From positions 1 to 64,000 of the forward strand of contig NZ_CAKZNF010000037.1 in NCBI RefSeq assembly GCF_937129435.1: a DNA stretch of 64,000 bases, given 5' to 3'. This DNA comes from an uncultured Parasphingopyxis sp. (GTDB lineage: Bacteria > Pseudomonadota > Alphaproteobacteria > Sphingomonadales > Sphingomonadaceae). Of this stretch, positions 33,601 to 42,782 are shown piece after piece. The translations under genes were made by a program, and so were the position numbers. The notes beneath the pieces are model-generated. The model was not told where the DNA came from. It searched no databases and was given only the letters and a program-made list of their open reading frames with translations. How positions within the stretch are numbered: the first letter of the stretch is position 1; every line of letters begins with the position of its first letter.

Positions 33601-35790
33601 TCAGAACCGGGCAGACAGCGAAACACGGAAATTGCGTCCCGGCTGCGTATAGGCGTCGGTATCGGGGGCGCTGGCGGGCAGGCCGTTGACGTCGGCCCAC
33701 CAGGCGTATTTTTCGTCGAAGACGTTGAACAGGCCCGCGCGCAGCGTGAAATTCTCGTTGAAGCGGACGAAACCCGTCAGGTCGAACACGGTAAAACTGT
33801 CGGGCCGGAAGCATTCGCCCGTGCAAAGCCCGGTGGTATCCTCGAAATCCTTGCGCGCCGCGCTCGTCATGAACGCGCGGATCCCGAACCGGTCGCGCGG
33901 GGCCGTCCAGCCGGCGCCGAGCACGATCTCCAGCGGATTGATCGTCGACAGCGGCGATTCCATACCGTTGACGCCGATCACCTCGCCGGTCGCCCAGGCG
34001 ATGCTGCCGTCGATCGAGAAGCCGCCGGGAAAGTCGAACCCGACACGGCCCTCGATCCCCTCGATCTCCACCTCGTCGAGATTGATGAACTGGAACAGCA
34101 GCGGATCGCCCGGTGCGCCGGTGCCGCCGACGACCTGCTGACTGATGAAATCGTCATAACGGCCGATAAAGCCGGTTAACGAGGCCGAGAAGATCTCGCC
34201 GCCGTGCCGCACGCCAGCTTCGTATGTCTCGCTGGTTTCCGGGCCGAGATCGGGATTGGGCAGCGAGGTATAGCCGAAGATTAAGTTCTCGAAGAACTGG
34301 TTCACCTGGGTCGGCGACGGCGCCTTGAAGCCCTGCGCGTAATTTCCGTAGACGCTGAAGCCGCTGCCGAGATCGAGCACGGCGCCGAAGCGCGGCGTGA
34401 CGCGCGACCCGTCCAGCCCCGTGGGGTTGAAGTTGGGCAGCAGGGGATCGGCCTTGGGGTCGAGATCGAAAAAGTCGAAGCGCAGCGCCGGATACAGCGA
34501 CATAGCACCAATCTCGATCACGTCGCCGACGACCAGTCCGCCGAGCGTAAAATCGGTGGTGGGGAAGGCGCGCGCCGGAAACGGCTCGCCCGTCGGCGGG
34601 ACGGTGCCGTCGCGCAACCCTTCCTGCCGCGTCCATGAAATGTCGCCGCCGATCACCAGATTGTGGCGGAAGCTTTCGGGGCCGAAGCTGGTACGGACCT
34701 CGCCGCTCGCGCCGAAGACGCGGTTCTCGAAGGTGTTGAGGCGGGTGCGGTCGGGCTGCGGCGTGCGCAGTTCCTCGGCGAACTGGCGGTTCTCGCCATC
34801 CTGCCAATAGACACCGAGCGAGGCATAATCGATCGCGCCCGTTCCCTCGTAACGCCAGTCGAAACTGACGCGCGCACGTTCGGTGCTGTCGTCCGCGATC
34901 AGGCTGTCGGTCGTCGCGCCGGTAAAGGCGGACGTGACCTGCCCGCTCAGCACATCGGTGTAGACATTGCTGTCGAGATATTCGCCGGTAAGGCGGAAAC
35001 GATGCTGCGCGTTCGGCGCGAAGACGATCTTGCCGAGAAACGCGTTCGACTCGGTGTCCTGCGGATTGGGCAGCGTCCGCGTCTGACCGGTGCCGCCGAC
35101 ATCGCCTTCATTGTCGAGTTCCTGGCCGTCGCGGCGCGTATAGGCGGCGAGCGCCGACCAGCGGCCCGCCCGGCCCGCGACGATCGCGGTTTCGGAGAAT
35201 TCGTCGCTCGCCGAATCGAAGCTGACGCGCGCCAGCGCGGTAAAGTCGCCGCCCTCGCCGAGCAGGTCTTCCGGATCGGAGGTGGTGAAGCTGACCGCGC
35301 CGGAAAGTCCGTCCGAACCGTAGAGCGCCGATGCCGGACCGCGCAGGAATTCGACCGATTTGACGAGGCCGATATCGACATAGTCGCCGCGCCCCGCCGC
35401 CTGCGCGCCGAAGGTGAAGCCGTCGGGCTGCCGGATGCCATCGACCTGGATCAGCACGCGGTTGCCGCCGATGCCGCGAATGTTGAAATCGGCATTGCCG
35501 TCCCGCCCGGTGGTTCCGAGCGCGGCGCCGAAGCGGGCGGGCGCGCGACGGACGGTGATTCCCGCCTCGAAACGAACCAGATCGCGCACATCGGTAGCGA
35601 GCTGGTCGGCAATGTCTTCCTCGGTCAGCACGGTGACGGTCGCCGGTACTTCGTCGGTCAGCTGCGGCAGCCGCGTCGCGGTCACCGTGATCTGCGGATT
35701 GCCGGCGCCGTCGACGGCCATCTCGGCCCAGGCGGGCTGGCTGGAAAAGGCCATCAGGGCGATGGCCGCGCTATATGTCCTGCTATGCAT
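33601..35790 (-). CDS. TonB-dependent receptor, haemoglobin/transferrin-like, 729 aa
   Basis: Signal peptide MHSRTYSAAIALMAFSSQPAWAE, plug domain ITVTATRLPQLTDEVPATVTVLTEEDIADQLATDVRDLVRFEAGITV, then TGRDGNADFNIRGIGGNRVLIQVDGIRQPDGF and EFLRGPASALYGSDGLSGAVSFTTSDPEDLL. The loop features NPDLGPETSETYEAGVRHGGE and a terminal YTQPGRNFRVSLSARF belong to the hemoglobin/transferrin/lactoferrin receptor type. With DUF6607 it likely takes up haem iron. A candidate Fur box lies 26-40 nt upstream of its start, in the gap before the ABC-F gene. Full length; barrel intact. Confidence 0.9.
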   Translation of the reverse strand: MHSRTYSAAIALMAFSSQPAWAEMAVDGAGNPQITVTATRLPQLTDEVPATVTVLTEEDIADQLATDVRDLVRFEAGITVRRAPARFGAALGTTGRDGNADFNIRGIGGNRVLIQVDGIRQPDGFTFGAQAAGRGDYVDIGLVKSVEFLRGPASALYGSDGLSGAVSFTTSDPEDLLGEGGDFTALARVSFDSASDEFSETAIVAGRAGRWSALAAYTRRDGQELDNEGDVGGTGQTRTLPNPQDTESNAFLGKIVFAPNAQHRFRLTGEYLDSNVYTDVLSGQVTSAFTGATTDSLIADDSTERARVSFDWRYEGTGAIDYASLGVYWQDGENRQFAEELRTPQPDRTRLNTFENRVFGASGEVRTSFGPESFRHNLVIGGDISWTRQEGLRDGTVPPTGEPFPARAFPTTDFTLGGLVVGDVIEIGAMSLYPALRFDFFDLDPKADPLLPNFNPTGLDGSRVTPRFGAVLDLGSGFSVYGNYAQGFKAPSPTQVNQFFENLIFGYTSLPNPDLGPETSETYEAGVRHGGEIFSASLTGFIGRYDDFISQQVVGGTGAPGDPLLFQFINLDEVEIEGIEGRVGFDFPGGFSIDGSIAWATGEVIGVNGMESPLSTINPLEIVLGAGWTAPRDRFGIRAFMTSAARKDFEDTTGLCTGECFRPDSFTVFDLTGFVRFNENFTLRAGLFNVFDEKYAWWADVNGLPASAPDTDAYTQPGRNFRVSLSARF

Positions 35791-35815
35791 ATTGCCCCCA
35801 TATATCGCATGCTAC

Positions 35816-35830
35816 TGCGACTCACTCGCA
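35816..35830. promoter_or_regulatory. Candidate Fur box upstream of the haem-type receptor
   Basis: TGCGA-CTCAC-TCGCA, a perfect 5-bp dyad with 5-bp spacer and TA/TA flanks, 26 nt before the receptor start. It resembles the 15-bp core (TGCGAATNATTCGCA type) common before iron-uptake receptors. Iron regulation is inferred from position and gene type. Confidence 0.5.
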
Positions 35831-35924
35831 TTATCAGTCTTGAGGCCCTCTACGCATCCTGGCTTGGGCGGTCAAGCGGGCATGCTTGCGGGTCGTCGCT
35901 GCGCGGCCTAAGTCGCCGCTCATC

Positions 35925-37724
35925 ATGGCCGCACCGATCCTCACGCTCGAAGACCTGGGCCTCAACATGGGCACCCATTGGCTGTTCCGCGGCCTCGACC
36001 TGCATGTCGGCGCGCGCGACCGGCTGGCGCTGATCGGCCGCAACGGGGCGGGCAAGACGACGCTGTTCCGGCTGCTGATGGATGAGATCGAACCCGATGA
36101 GGGGCGGCGGACGATCCAGCCGGGAAAGAAAGTCGTGCTGCTGGAGCAGGATCCGGACATGGGCGGCCATGCGAGCCTGCTCGACTGGGCGACATCGGGC
36201 GAGGACGGGCCGCCGCATTTCGCTGTCGAAGCCATTGCCGATCAGCTCGACATCGATCTGGGTCGCGAGGCGAAGACGGCATCGGGGGGCGAGCGGCGCC
36301 GCGCCGCGATCTGCCGCGCGCTGGCGCAGGAGCCCGACCTGTTGCTGCTCGACGAGCCAACCAACCATCTCGATCTCGGCGCGATCGAATGGCTCGAGGA
36401 CTGGCTCGGCCGATATAACGGCGCCTTCGTCGTCATCAGCCACGACCGGACGTTTCTGAAGCGCCTGACGCGGTCGACGCTGTGGCTGGATCGGGGAAAG
36501 CTCCGCCGCAACGAGGTCGGCTTCGGCGGCTACGATGCCTGGGTCGAGAAGGTGTACGAGGAAGAGGCCAAGGCGGCCGACCGGCTCGACGCCAAGCTCA
36601 AGATCGAGATGCACTGGCTGCATCGCGGCGTCACCGCGCGGCGCAAGCGCAATATGGGGCGGCTGGAAAAGCTGAACCAGATGCGCGCGCAGAGAGCGGC
36701 GATGCTCGGCCCTGCGGGAACGGCGAAGCTCGGGCTGGAAAGCGACGAGGTGAAGACGAAGAGCGTCATCACCGCCGAAAATGTTTCCAAAGGGTATGAC
36801 GGCCGCACCATCATCCGCGATTTCTCGCTACGCATCCAGCGCGGCGACCGGATCGGCATCGTCGGCGCCAATGGGGCGGGCAAGACGACGCTGCTCAAGC
36901 TGCTGACCGGCGAGATCGAGCCCGACGAGGGCAAGGTGGTGCGCGCCAAGACGCTGTCGGGCGTCGTGATCGACCAGCAGCGCAAATTGCTGCGGCCCGA
37001 AAAGCGGGTGCGCGATATCCTCGCCGAAGGCGGCGACTGGATCGATGTGCGCGGAACCCGGAAGCGCATCGAGGGCTATCTCAAGGACTTCCTGTTCGAT
37101 CCGACGCTGGCGGACGCGAAGATCGGCACGCTGTCGGGCGGCGAGCGGTCGCGCATCCTGCTGGCGCGAGAATTCGCGCGGACATCGAACCTGCTTGTGC
37201 TCGACGAGCCGACCAACGATCTCGACATGGAAACGCTCGACCTGCTGCAGGAGGTGATCGCCGATTATGAGGGCACGGTGCTGCTCGTCAGCCATGACCG
37301 CGATTTTCTCGACCGGACGGTGACGCTGACGCTGGGCCTCGATGGCTCGGGCCATGTCGATATCGTCGCCGGCGGCTATGAGGATTGGGAGAAGAAGCGA
37401 CGGCCGCGCCGGGATACTCCCAAATCGCCGGGCGGTTCAGGCTCGAAGGATGAGGCCCCGTCGCTCCCGCCGCAAACCAAGGCTGCCAAGCTCAGTTACA
37501 AGGACCAGCGCGATCTCGACCGGCTGCCGGGCGAGATCGAGAAAATCGAAGCGGCGATCGCGAAGGCGGAAGAAGAATTGTCCGACGCCGATCTCTACGC
37601 CCGGGACCCGGAACGCTTCCACGCGCTGACCAAAGAGATCGAGGACGCCCGTGCGACCCGCGAGGCGCATGAGGAGCGCTGGCTCGAAGTAGCAGAAATG
37701 GCGGAGGAGTTGGAAAAGAGCTGA
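35925..37724 (+). CDS. ABC-F family ATPase (Uup-like), 599 aa
   Basis: Two ABC domains and no membrane part. First: Walker A IGRNGAGKTTLFRLL, signature SGGERRRAAICRALAQEPDLLLLDEPTNHLDL; second: VGANGAGKTTLLKLL, LSGGERSRILLAREFARTSNLLVLDEPTNDLD. A linker with ATARRKRN-like VTARRKRNMGRLEKLNQM lies between them, and a C-terminal coiled coil (QTKAAKLSYKDQRDLDRLPGEIEKIEAAIAKAEEEL) marks Uup, which binds branched DNA or ribosomes. I start at ATG 35925; the TTG further up (35886) has no support. Confidence 0.93.
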   Translation: MAAPILTLEDLGLNMGTHWLFRGLDLHVGARDRLALIGRNGAGKTTLFRLLMDEIEPDEGRRTIQPGKKVVLLEQDPDMGGHASLLDWATSGEDGPPHFAVEAIADQLDIDLGREAKTASGGERRRAAICRALAQEPDLLLLDEPTNHLDLGAIEWLEDWLGRYNGAFVVISHDRTFLKRLTRSTLWLDRGKLRRNEVGFGGYDAWVEKVYEEEAKAADRLDAKLKIEMHWLHRGVTARRKRNMGRLEKLNQMRAQRAAMLGPAGTAKLGLESDEVKTKSVITAENVSKGYDGRTIIRDFSLRIQRGDRIGIVGANGAGKTTLLKLLTGEIEPDEGKVVRAKTLSGVVIDQQRKLLRPEKRVRDILAEGGDWIDVRGTRKRIEGYLKDFLFDPTLADAKIGTLSGGERSRILLAREFARTSNLLVLDEPTNDLDMETLDLLQEVIADYEGTVLLVSHDRDFLDRTVTLTLGLDGSGHVDIVAGGYEDWEKKRRPRRDTPKSPGGSGSKDEAPSLPPQTKAAKLSYKDQRDLDRLPGEIEKIEAAIAKAEEELSDADLYARDPERFHALTKEIEDARATREAHEERWLEVAEMAEELEKS

Positions 37725-37745
37725 GGCCGCTTGCTCGAAGGCTGG

Positions 37746-38327
37746 CTAGCGCAATCCCTCGGCCGCCATCGCACGCCGCACGCTTTCACGCTCGAGGTTG
37801 CGGGCGCGATAGGATTTCACGGCTTCGGGCAGATCGACCTTCATCTTGCCGGCCCAGAGCGTGGTCACGAAAAGATAATTGTCGGCCACCGTCGGGCCAT
37901 CGCCGACCAGCCAGTCGCCACCTTCGTGCAGCTGCGTCGCCAGCTCGTATTTCTTGGTCAGCTTCTCTCGCGCTGCGTCCTTTTCCGCATCGCTCGCATC
38001 GCCGAATAGCGGGTGATAAGCCCCGTGAATCTCGGATCCGACGAAGCCGATCCATTCGAGCATCTTGTAATAATCCGCGCCCTTCGGAGACATGTCGAAC
38101 CGGTCGGAGATATAGGTGAGCACGGCCGGGATTTCGGTCAGCAGCCCGGTTTCTTCGGTGTCGATGGCAGGCACGTATCCGCGCGGGCTGATGGCGTAGA
38201 AATCCTCGCCATCTTCGGTCTCGTGTTTCGACAGGTCGACCTTGATGGCATCGAAATCCGCGCCGGCCTCTTCGAGCGCAATGTGGCTGGCGAGGCTGCA
38301 GGCACCGGGCGAATAGTAGAATTTCAT
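37746..38327 (-). CDS. Glutathione S-transferase (GstA/beta-like), 193 aa
   Basis: Bacterial beta-class layout: MKFYYSPGACSLASHIALEEAGADFDAIKVDLSKHETEDGEDFYAISPRGYVPAIDTEETGLLTEIPAVLTYISDRF. The catalytic Cys of beta class is C10 in YSPGACSLA, with SPRGYVPAI (cis-Pro) and E in TEIPA. C-terminal helical domain includes LATQLHEGGDWLVGDGPTVADNYLFVTTLW. Likely cytoplasmic detoxification or redox role. It lies alone, 22 nt after an ABC-F gene and 22 nt downstream of the DUF815 gene. Confidence 0.92.
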   Translation of the reverse strand: MKFYYSPGACSLASHIALEEAGADFDAIKVDLSKHETEDGEDFYAISPRGYVPAIDTEETGLLTEIPAVLTYISDRFDMSPKGADYYKMLEWIGFVGSEIHGAYHPLFGDASDAEKDAAREKLTKKYELATQLHEGGDWLVGDGPTVADNYLFVTTLWAGKMKVDLPEAVKSYRARNLERESVRRAMAAEGLR

Positions 38328-38348
38328 TTTCAGGCTCCTCGAGAGATA

Positions 38349-39170
38349 TCAGTCCTCCAGTGAACGGCCCGCCCGGCCCGCCAGTTCCACGGCATATTGC
38401 CAGGCGACCCGACCCGACCGCGCGCCGCGCTTCGTCGCCCATTGCACGGCGTCCGCGGCGTCGAAATCGAGAGCGAAATGATCGGCATAGGCGCGGACCA
38501 TGGCGAGATAGTCGTCCTGGCTTGCGGCGTGGAATCCGATGCTGAGACCGAAGCGATCGGCGAGCGCGAGACTGTCGTCGCGCGCGTCGCGCGGATTGAT
38601 GGGATCGTCCTGCTCGGCCATGCCGCGCGGCACGATATGGCGCCGGTTGGACGTCACGGTAAGGCGGACATTTGCGGGCCGCGCCTCGGCCCCGCCCTCG
38701 AGCAGCGAGCGCAGGATCCGCACCGCGGACGAATGTTCGTCGAAGCCGATATCGTCGATAAAGAGGAGGAAAGCGCGCGGCACGCCGGCCAAAGCTTCGA
38801 ACAGCGCCGGCAGCGTTTCGAGCCGGTCCGGGGCGACCTCGACGAGCGCGATATTCTCGCCCGCGCCCTGCAGGTCGGCAACGACGCTTTTCGCCAGCAT
38901 CGATTTGCCCGTTCCGCGCGCACCCCAGAGCAGCACGTCATGCGCCGCCGCACCCTGCGCCAAGCGGCGGCTGTTCTCGCGCACCGTCTCTTTCTGCCGT
39001 TCGATCCCCGTGAGGAGCGCGAGCGGCAGTGGCGCAAAGTCACGCGCCACGGCAAGCGCCGTTCCACGCCAGATATAGGCCGGATGCGCCATCGGGTCGG
39101 CAGCCTCGGCGGGCGGCGGCGATAGCCGTTCGAGCGCGGCGGCGATACGGGCGAGGGCGTCCTCGGTCAT
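38349..39170 (-). CDS. DUF815 / AAA-type ATP-binding protein, 273 aa
   Basis: Start ATG 39170 (MTEDALARIAAALERLSPP); further upstream codons belong to repeat DNA. Walker A LLWGARGTGKSMLAKS at about 86-101 and Walker B AFLLFIDDIGFDEHSSAVRILRSLLEGG. The region ALLTGIERQKETVRENSRRLAQGAAAHDVLLWGARGTGKS and the C-terminal ARSGRVAWQYAVELAGR match the DUF815 family of P-loop ATPases, annotated as ATPases of unknown function. Sensor-1 Asn in VTSNRRHIVPRGM. No partner is evident here. Confidence 0.9.
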   Translation of the reverse strand: MTEDALARIAAALERLSPPPAEAADPMAHPAYIWRGTALAVARDFAPLPLALLTGIERQKETVRENSRRLAQGAAAHDVLLWGARGTGKSMLAKSVVADLQGAGENIALVEVAPDRLETLPALFEALAGVPRAFLLFIDDIGFDEHSSAVRILRSLLEGGAEARPANVRLTVTSNRRHIVPRGMAEQDDPINPRDARDDSLALADRFGLSIGFHAASQDDYLAMVRAYADHFALDFDAADAVQWATKRGARSGRVAWQYAVELAGRAGRSLED

Positions 39171-39204
39171 GCGCCCGCTGTAGCGGGAATGGAGGGTTGC
39201 GGGG

Positions 39205-39350
39205 AAGAGGGCGCAATTCCTTCCCGCCACGGGGAGGTGGCAGCCTGAAAGGCTGACGGAGGGGGCTCAACTCCCTGGCGCAGTGCTTGTGGATAGCCCC
39301 TTCCACCGGCTTCGCCGGTCCCCCTCCCCGTGCCGGGGAGGAATGGGGTT
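39205..39350. repeat. Extragenic GC-rich repeat with TTCCTCCCC ends
   Basis: Between the DUF815 start and the TPR stop: starts TTCCTTCCCGCCACGGGGAGG and ends CCTCCCCGTGCCGGGGAGGAAT, with a hairpin CACCGGCTTCGCCGGTC inside. The type is common across sphingomonad and Caulobacter gaps; a half copy lies at 57748-57768. Confidence 0.65.
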
Positions 39351-41424
39351 ACAAAGACCCGGCCAGCGCCCGCGCCTCCTCACGCTGGCGAAAGTTCGGA
39401 TCGGCGAGCGCGATCCGCGCGGCGCGGCCAGCAGCCGCCCTCCGCCCCGTCGCCGCATAGGCGCGGGCGAGGCGCCATTGCGTGGCGCTATTGTTCGGCA
39501 TCATGTCGCGCGCCTTTTCCATCATTTCGATGCCGCGCGCCTGATCGATATCGCCATCGAACAGCGTCCAGCCATATACTTCCGACACTGCTGGGTTCAT
39601 CGGCACCAGCAGATAGGCGCGGCGGGCGAGCGCGGCGGCGCGGCCCTCATTGCCGCTTTCGTGCCAGGCGAGCGCCAGCCCGGCGAGCACCGAGGCGTCG
39701 CGATCGCCGATCATCGCACGGACGAGTTGATATTGCGCGATCGCTGCGCGCCAGCGGCCGAGCGACAGGTTGATATCGCCGGCGAACCGCGCCGCCGCAA
39801 TGCTGCGCGGATTCTGCTGGCGGTAGAGCGACAGCGCGTCGAGCGCGCCTTGCGGCTGTCCCGCGCGCATCAGCGCCTCGACCATGCGCAAGGCCGTCGG
39901 TTCGTCGAAACGAATATTGGCGGCATCGGCATAGGCGGCGGCCGCAGCCGTAAAGTCTCCCGCCGCCGCCAGCGTGTCGCCCAGGACGATATGGGCGTCG
40001 GGCGCCTGCGGGTTGGCATTTCGCAAGGCTTCGGCGCGGCCCAGCGCATCGCCGATCCGGCCGGTCACGAGATAGCCGCGGATAAGCGCGATCTGTTCGC
40101 CCGCGCCTCCCTCGGCCGCCGCTTGCTCAAGCGCGCCGAGATTGACGCCGTCCGGACCCGTCCCGACCGGCGCGACGGCGCCGCGCGCGGCCATGGCGGC
40201 GCGCTGAAGATAGGGCAGTGCGGCCGTCCGATCGCCCCGCCCTTCCAGCGCCCGGCCGATCAACGTCAGCACATAGCTGTCGGCATCGGCGCGGCGGGCG
40301 AGCGGCGCCAGCGTGTCGATCGCGGCGTCCATATCGCCCGAGCGGAAGAAGGTCGCGCCGAGCAGCCGCTGCGCGGTCCGGTTGCCGGGCTGTTCCTCGA
40401 TCAGCGTTTCGAGGCGCCGGATCGCGGACTCGTAATTCTGCTGGCGATAATCGATCGACGCCTGCAGCAGCTGCATCGCCGGCATGCCGTCCAAGCGCTC
40501 GTTCGTCAGTTCCACGAGCCGCTGCGCCAGAGTGAAGTTGCGCGCGCGGGCGGCGAGCACGGCCTGAAGATACAGCGCCTGCGGATTGCCGGCATCGCGG
40601 CCCAGTATCTCGCGCGTCGCGGCGAGCATCTCGGTATAGCGCCCCGCCTCGCCCAGCGTCTTGGCGCGTTCGATCATCGCGGGCAGATAATCGTCGTCGA
40701 CCGCCAGGGCGCGATCGAACCAGCCCAGGCTTTCGACCAGGCCATATTGCGTGCGCGCAAGCACGCCCTTGAGCACCAATGCTTCGGCATTTTCCGGTGC
40801 CAGCTCGATCGCACGGTCGGCAGCCTCAATGGCGCCCGAAAGCTCGCCGGTGTCGATGCGGAAGCGCGCAATGTCGATCCAGAGCGCCGGGTCTTCCGGC
40901 GCGGTTTCGATCGCGAAGTTGAACGCATCGGCCGCTGCACCGATCTCGCCGGCCTGGGCGAATGCGCGGCCACGCACACGGGCGGTGGCGGCATGGAATT
41001 CGGGATCGATATCGCCGGTCTCGGTCTCGGCCAGCGCGGCCGCCTCATCGCCATTGAGCAGCAACGCTTCGGCCATCAGGTGACGGGTTCGGCCTGCCGG
41101 AACGCCTGCCGCCCGGGCGCGCTCGACGGTTCCTGTCGCCGACTGCCCGTCGCCCAGCGACAATTGCGTCCGCGCGAGCAGCCGCCAGGCCGCCTCATTG
41201 CCCGGCTCCTGCTCGACCGCATTCATCGCTTCGACGCGCGCGGCGCCGAGATCGCCGGCCTCGGCGAATTGCTGCGCGCGCTCGAAAGCATTGGCTGACG
41301 CGCCCATGCGCGAAACGGCCAGCATTGCCAGCAGCATCAGCGCGAGCCCCGCCGCGGCGATCGCCGCGACGCGCAGCGGCACGCGGCGCTGCGGCCGGGC
41401 CTTGCTGCGGCGACGGCGGCTCAT
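39349..41424 (-). CDS. TPR-repeat protein of the exosortase-associated system (PrsT-like), 691 aa
   Basis: N-terminal membrane anchor (RVPLRVAAIAAAGLALMLLAMLAVS) then about 600 residues of tetratricopeptide repeats, e.g. AARVEAMNAVEQEPGNEAAWRLLARTQLSLGDGQ, AIEAADRAIELAPENAEALVLKG, NYESAIRRLETLIEEQPGNRTAQRLLG, QGALDALSLYRQQNPRS. In EPS/exosortase loci a TPR protein of this type (TIGR02917 family, PrsT) accompanies PrsK and PrsR. It is probably envelope-located and assembles export or polymerisation components. It overlaps the prsR stop by one base (TGATG), so translation is coupled. A 671-residue opposite frame is a shadow. Confidence 0.87.
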   Translation of the reverse strand: MSRRRRSKARPQRRVPLRVAAIAAAGLALMLLAMLAVSRMGASANAFERAQQFAEAGDLGAARVEAMNAVEQEPGNEAAWRLLARTQLSLGDGQSATGTVERARAAGVPAGRTRHLMAEALLLNGDEAAALAETETGDIDPEFHAATARVRGRAFAQAGEIGAAADAFNFAIETAPEDPALWIDIARFRIDTGELSGAIEAADRAIELAPENAEALVLKGVLARTQYGLVESLGWFDRALAVDDDYLPAMIERAKTLGEAGRYTEMLAATREILGRDAGNPQALYLQAVLAARARNFTLAQRLVELTNERLDGMPAMQLLQASIDYRQQNYESAIRRLETLIEEQPGNRTAQRLLGATFFRSGDMDAAIDTLAPLARRADADSYVLTLIGRALEGRGDRTAALPYLQRAAMAARGAVAPVGTGPDGVNLGALEQAAAEGGAGEQIALIRGYLVTGRIGDALGRAEALRNANPQAPDAHIVLGDTLAAAGDFTAAAAAYADAANIRFDEPTALRMVEALMRAGQPQGALDALSLYRQQNPRSIAAARFAGDINLSLGRWRAAIAQYQLVRAMIGDRDASVLAGLALAWHESGNEGRAAALARRAYLLVPMNPAVSEVYGWTLFDGDIDQARGIEMMEKARDMMPNNSATQWRLARAYAATGRRAAAGRAARIALADPNFRQREEARALAGSL

Positions 41425-42782
41425 CAGGCGCTCATCTCATATTGCTTGAGCAGGTCGTAAAGCGTCGGGCGGCTGATGCCGAGCAGCTTGGCGCCCTGCG
41501 AGATATTGCCCTGCGAGCGGGCGAGCGCGCTCGTAATCGCCTTGCGGTCGGCGATCTCGCGGGCGGCCTTCAGGTTGATCGGCTGGGAGTCCTCGTCCGC
41601 CACGTCGAAATCGAGATCGGCGGCGGTGACGAGCTTGGCGTCGGCCATGATCGCGGCGCGCTTCACCCGGTTTTCCAGTTCGCGGACATTGCCCGGCCAG
41701 TTCCAGCTGTCGATCGCCGCCAGCGCATCGGGCGCGAAGCCGGTCACCGCTGTCTTCATCTCCGCGGCATATTTGCGCAGGAAATGCTTGGCGAGCAGGA
41801 CGGCATCGCCCGGCCGTTCGGCGAGCGAGGGGATGGTCACGACGATCTCCGCAAGGCGGTAATACAGGTCGTCGCGGAAGCTCTTTTCCGCGATCATCGC
41901 GTCGAGGTCCTGGTGCGTGGCGCACACGATCCGGACATCGACCGGGATCGGCTTGCGTCCACCGATCCGTTCGACGACGCGCTCCTGCAGGAAGCGCAGC
42001 AGTTTGACCTGCAGCGGCAAGGGAATGTCGCCGACCTCGTCGAGGAACAGCGTCCCGCCCTCGGCCAGTTCGATCTTGCCCTCGGTCGTCTTGGCGGCAC
42101 CGGTAAACGCGCCCTTTTCGTAGCCGAACAGCTCGGCCTCCAGCAGGTTTTCGGGAATCGCCGCGCAGTTGATCGCGACGAAGGGCTTGTCGCGGCGCGG
42201 GCTTTCGTCATGGACGCCGCGCGCGAGCAGTTCCTTGCCCGTGCCGCTGGCACCGAGCAGCATGACCGAGACATCGGCGGCGGCGACCCGCTCGATCGTG
42301 CGCGCCACTTTCAGCATTTCGGGCGACCCCGTGATCATTCCGCCGAGCACGGTATGGTCGTCGTTCGCCGCGGCGAGGCGGGCATTCTCCCGCTCGATAT
42401 CATGGAGCTGGAAGGCGCGGCTGACGATCAGGCCGAGCGCGTCGATATCGACCGGCTTCTGGTAGAAATCATAGGCGCCGCTGGCGATGGCGCGGAGCGC
42501 GCTCTCCCGCGCGCCATGGCCCGAGGCGACGACGATCTTGGTGTCGGGCTTGAGACTCAGCATCTCTTCCAGCGTCGCGAAGCCTTCGGTCACGCCATCG
42601 GGATCGGGCGGCAGGCCGAGATCGAGCGTCACGACATCGGGCTCATGCTGGCGCAGCATGTCGATCGCCGTCTCGCGGTCGCCGGCGACGACCACCTCGT
42701 AATCCTCATAGGCCCAGCGCAACTGCCGCTGCAGACCCTCGTCGTCCTCGACGATCAGCAAGGTCTTCTTTTGCTCGGCCAT
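41424..42782 (-). CDS. prsR: PEP-CTERM-box response regulator transcription factor, sigma-54 dependent
   Basis: 452 residues. Receiver with D54 ([13 protein letters not shown]), then a sigma-54 AAA domain: Walker A GASGTGKE (177-184), GAFTGA loop exactly GAFTGA (224-229), Walker [35 protein letters not shown]. The C-terminal Fis-type HTH is [27 protein letters not shown]. The receiver-AAA-Fis order, with PrsK directly next to it, matches the PrsR of exosortase A systems, which activates genes with sigma-54 promoters and a PEP-CTERM box. Overlaps prsK and the TPR gene by one base each. Confidence 0.93.
   Translation of the reverse strand: MAEQKKTLLIVEDDEGLQRQLRWAYEDYEVVVAGDRETAIDMLRQHEPDVVTLDLGLPPDPDGVTEGFATLEEMLSLKPDTKIVVASGHGARESALRAIASGAYDFYQKPVDIDALGLIVSRAFQLHDIERENARLAAANDDHTVLGGMITGSPEMLKVARTIERVAAADVSVMLLGASGTGKELLARGVHDESPRRDKPFVAINCAAIPENLLEAELFGYEKGAFTGAAKTTEGKIELAEGGTLFLDEVGDIPLPLQVKLLRFLQERVVERIGGRKPIPVDVRIVCATHQDLDAMIAEKSFRDDLYYRLAEIVVTIPSLAERPGDAVLLAKHFLRKYAAEMKTAVTGFAPDALAAIDSWNWPGNVRELENRVKRAAIMADAKLVTAADLDFDVADEDSQPINLKAAREIADRKAITSALARSQGNISQGAKLLGISRPTLYDLLKQYEMSA

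Noticed and set aside
39283-41298. 671-residue plus-strand frame over the TPR gene
   Set aside because: Shadow of the TPR protein; begins in the extragenic repeat, and its residues show no motif.
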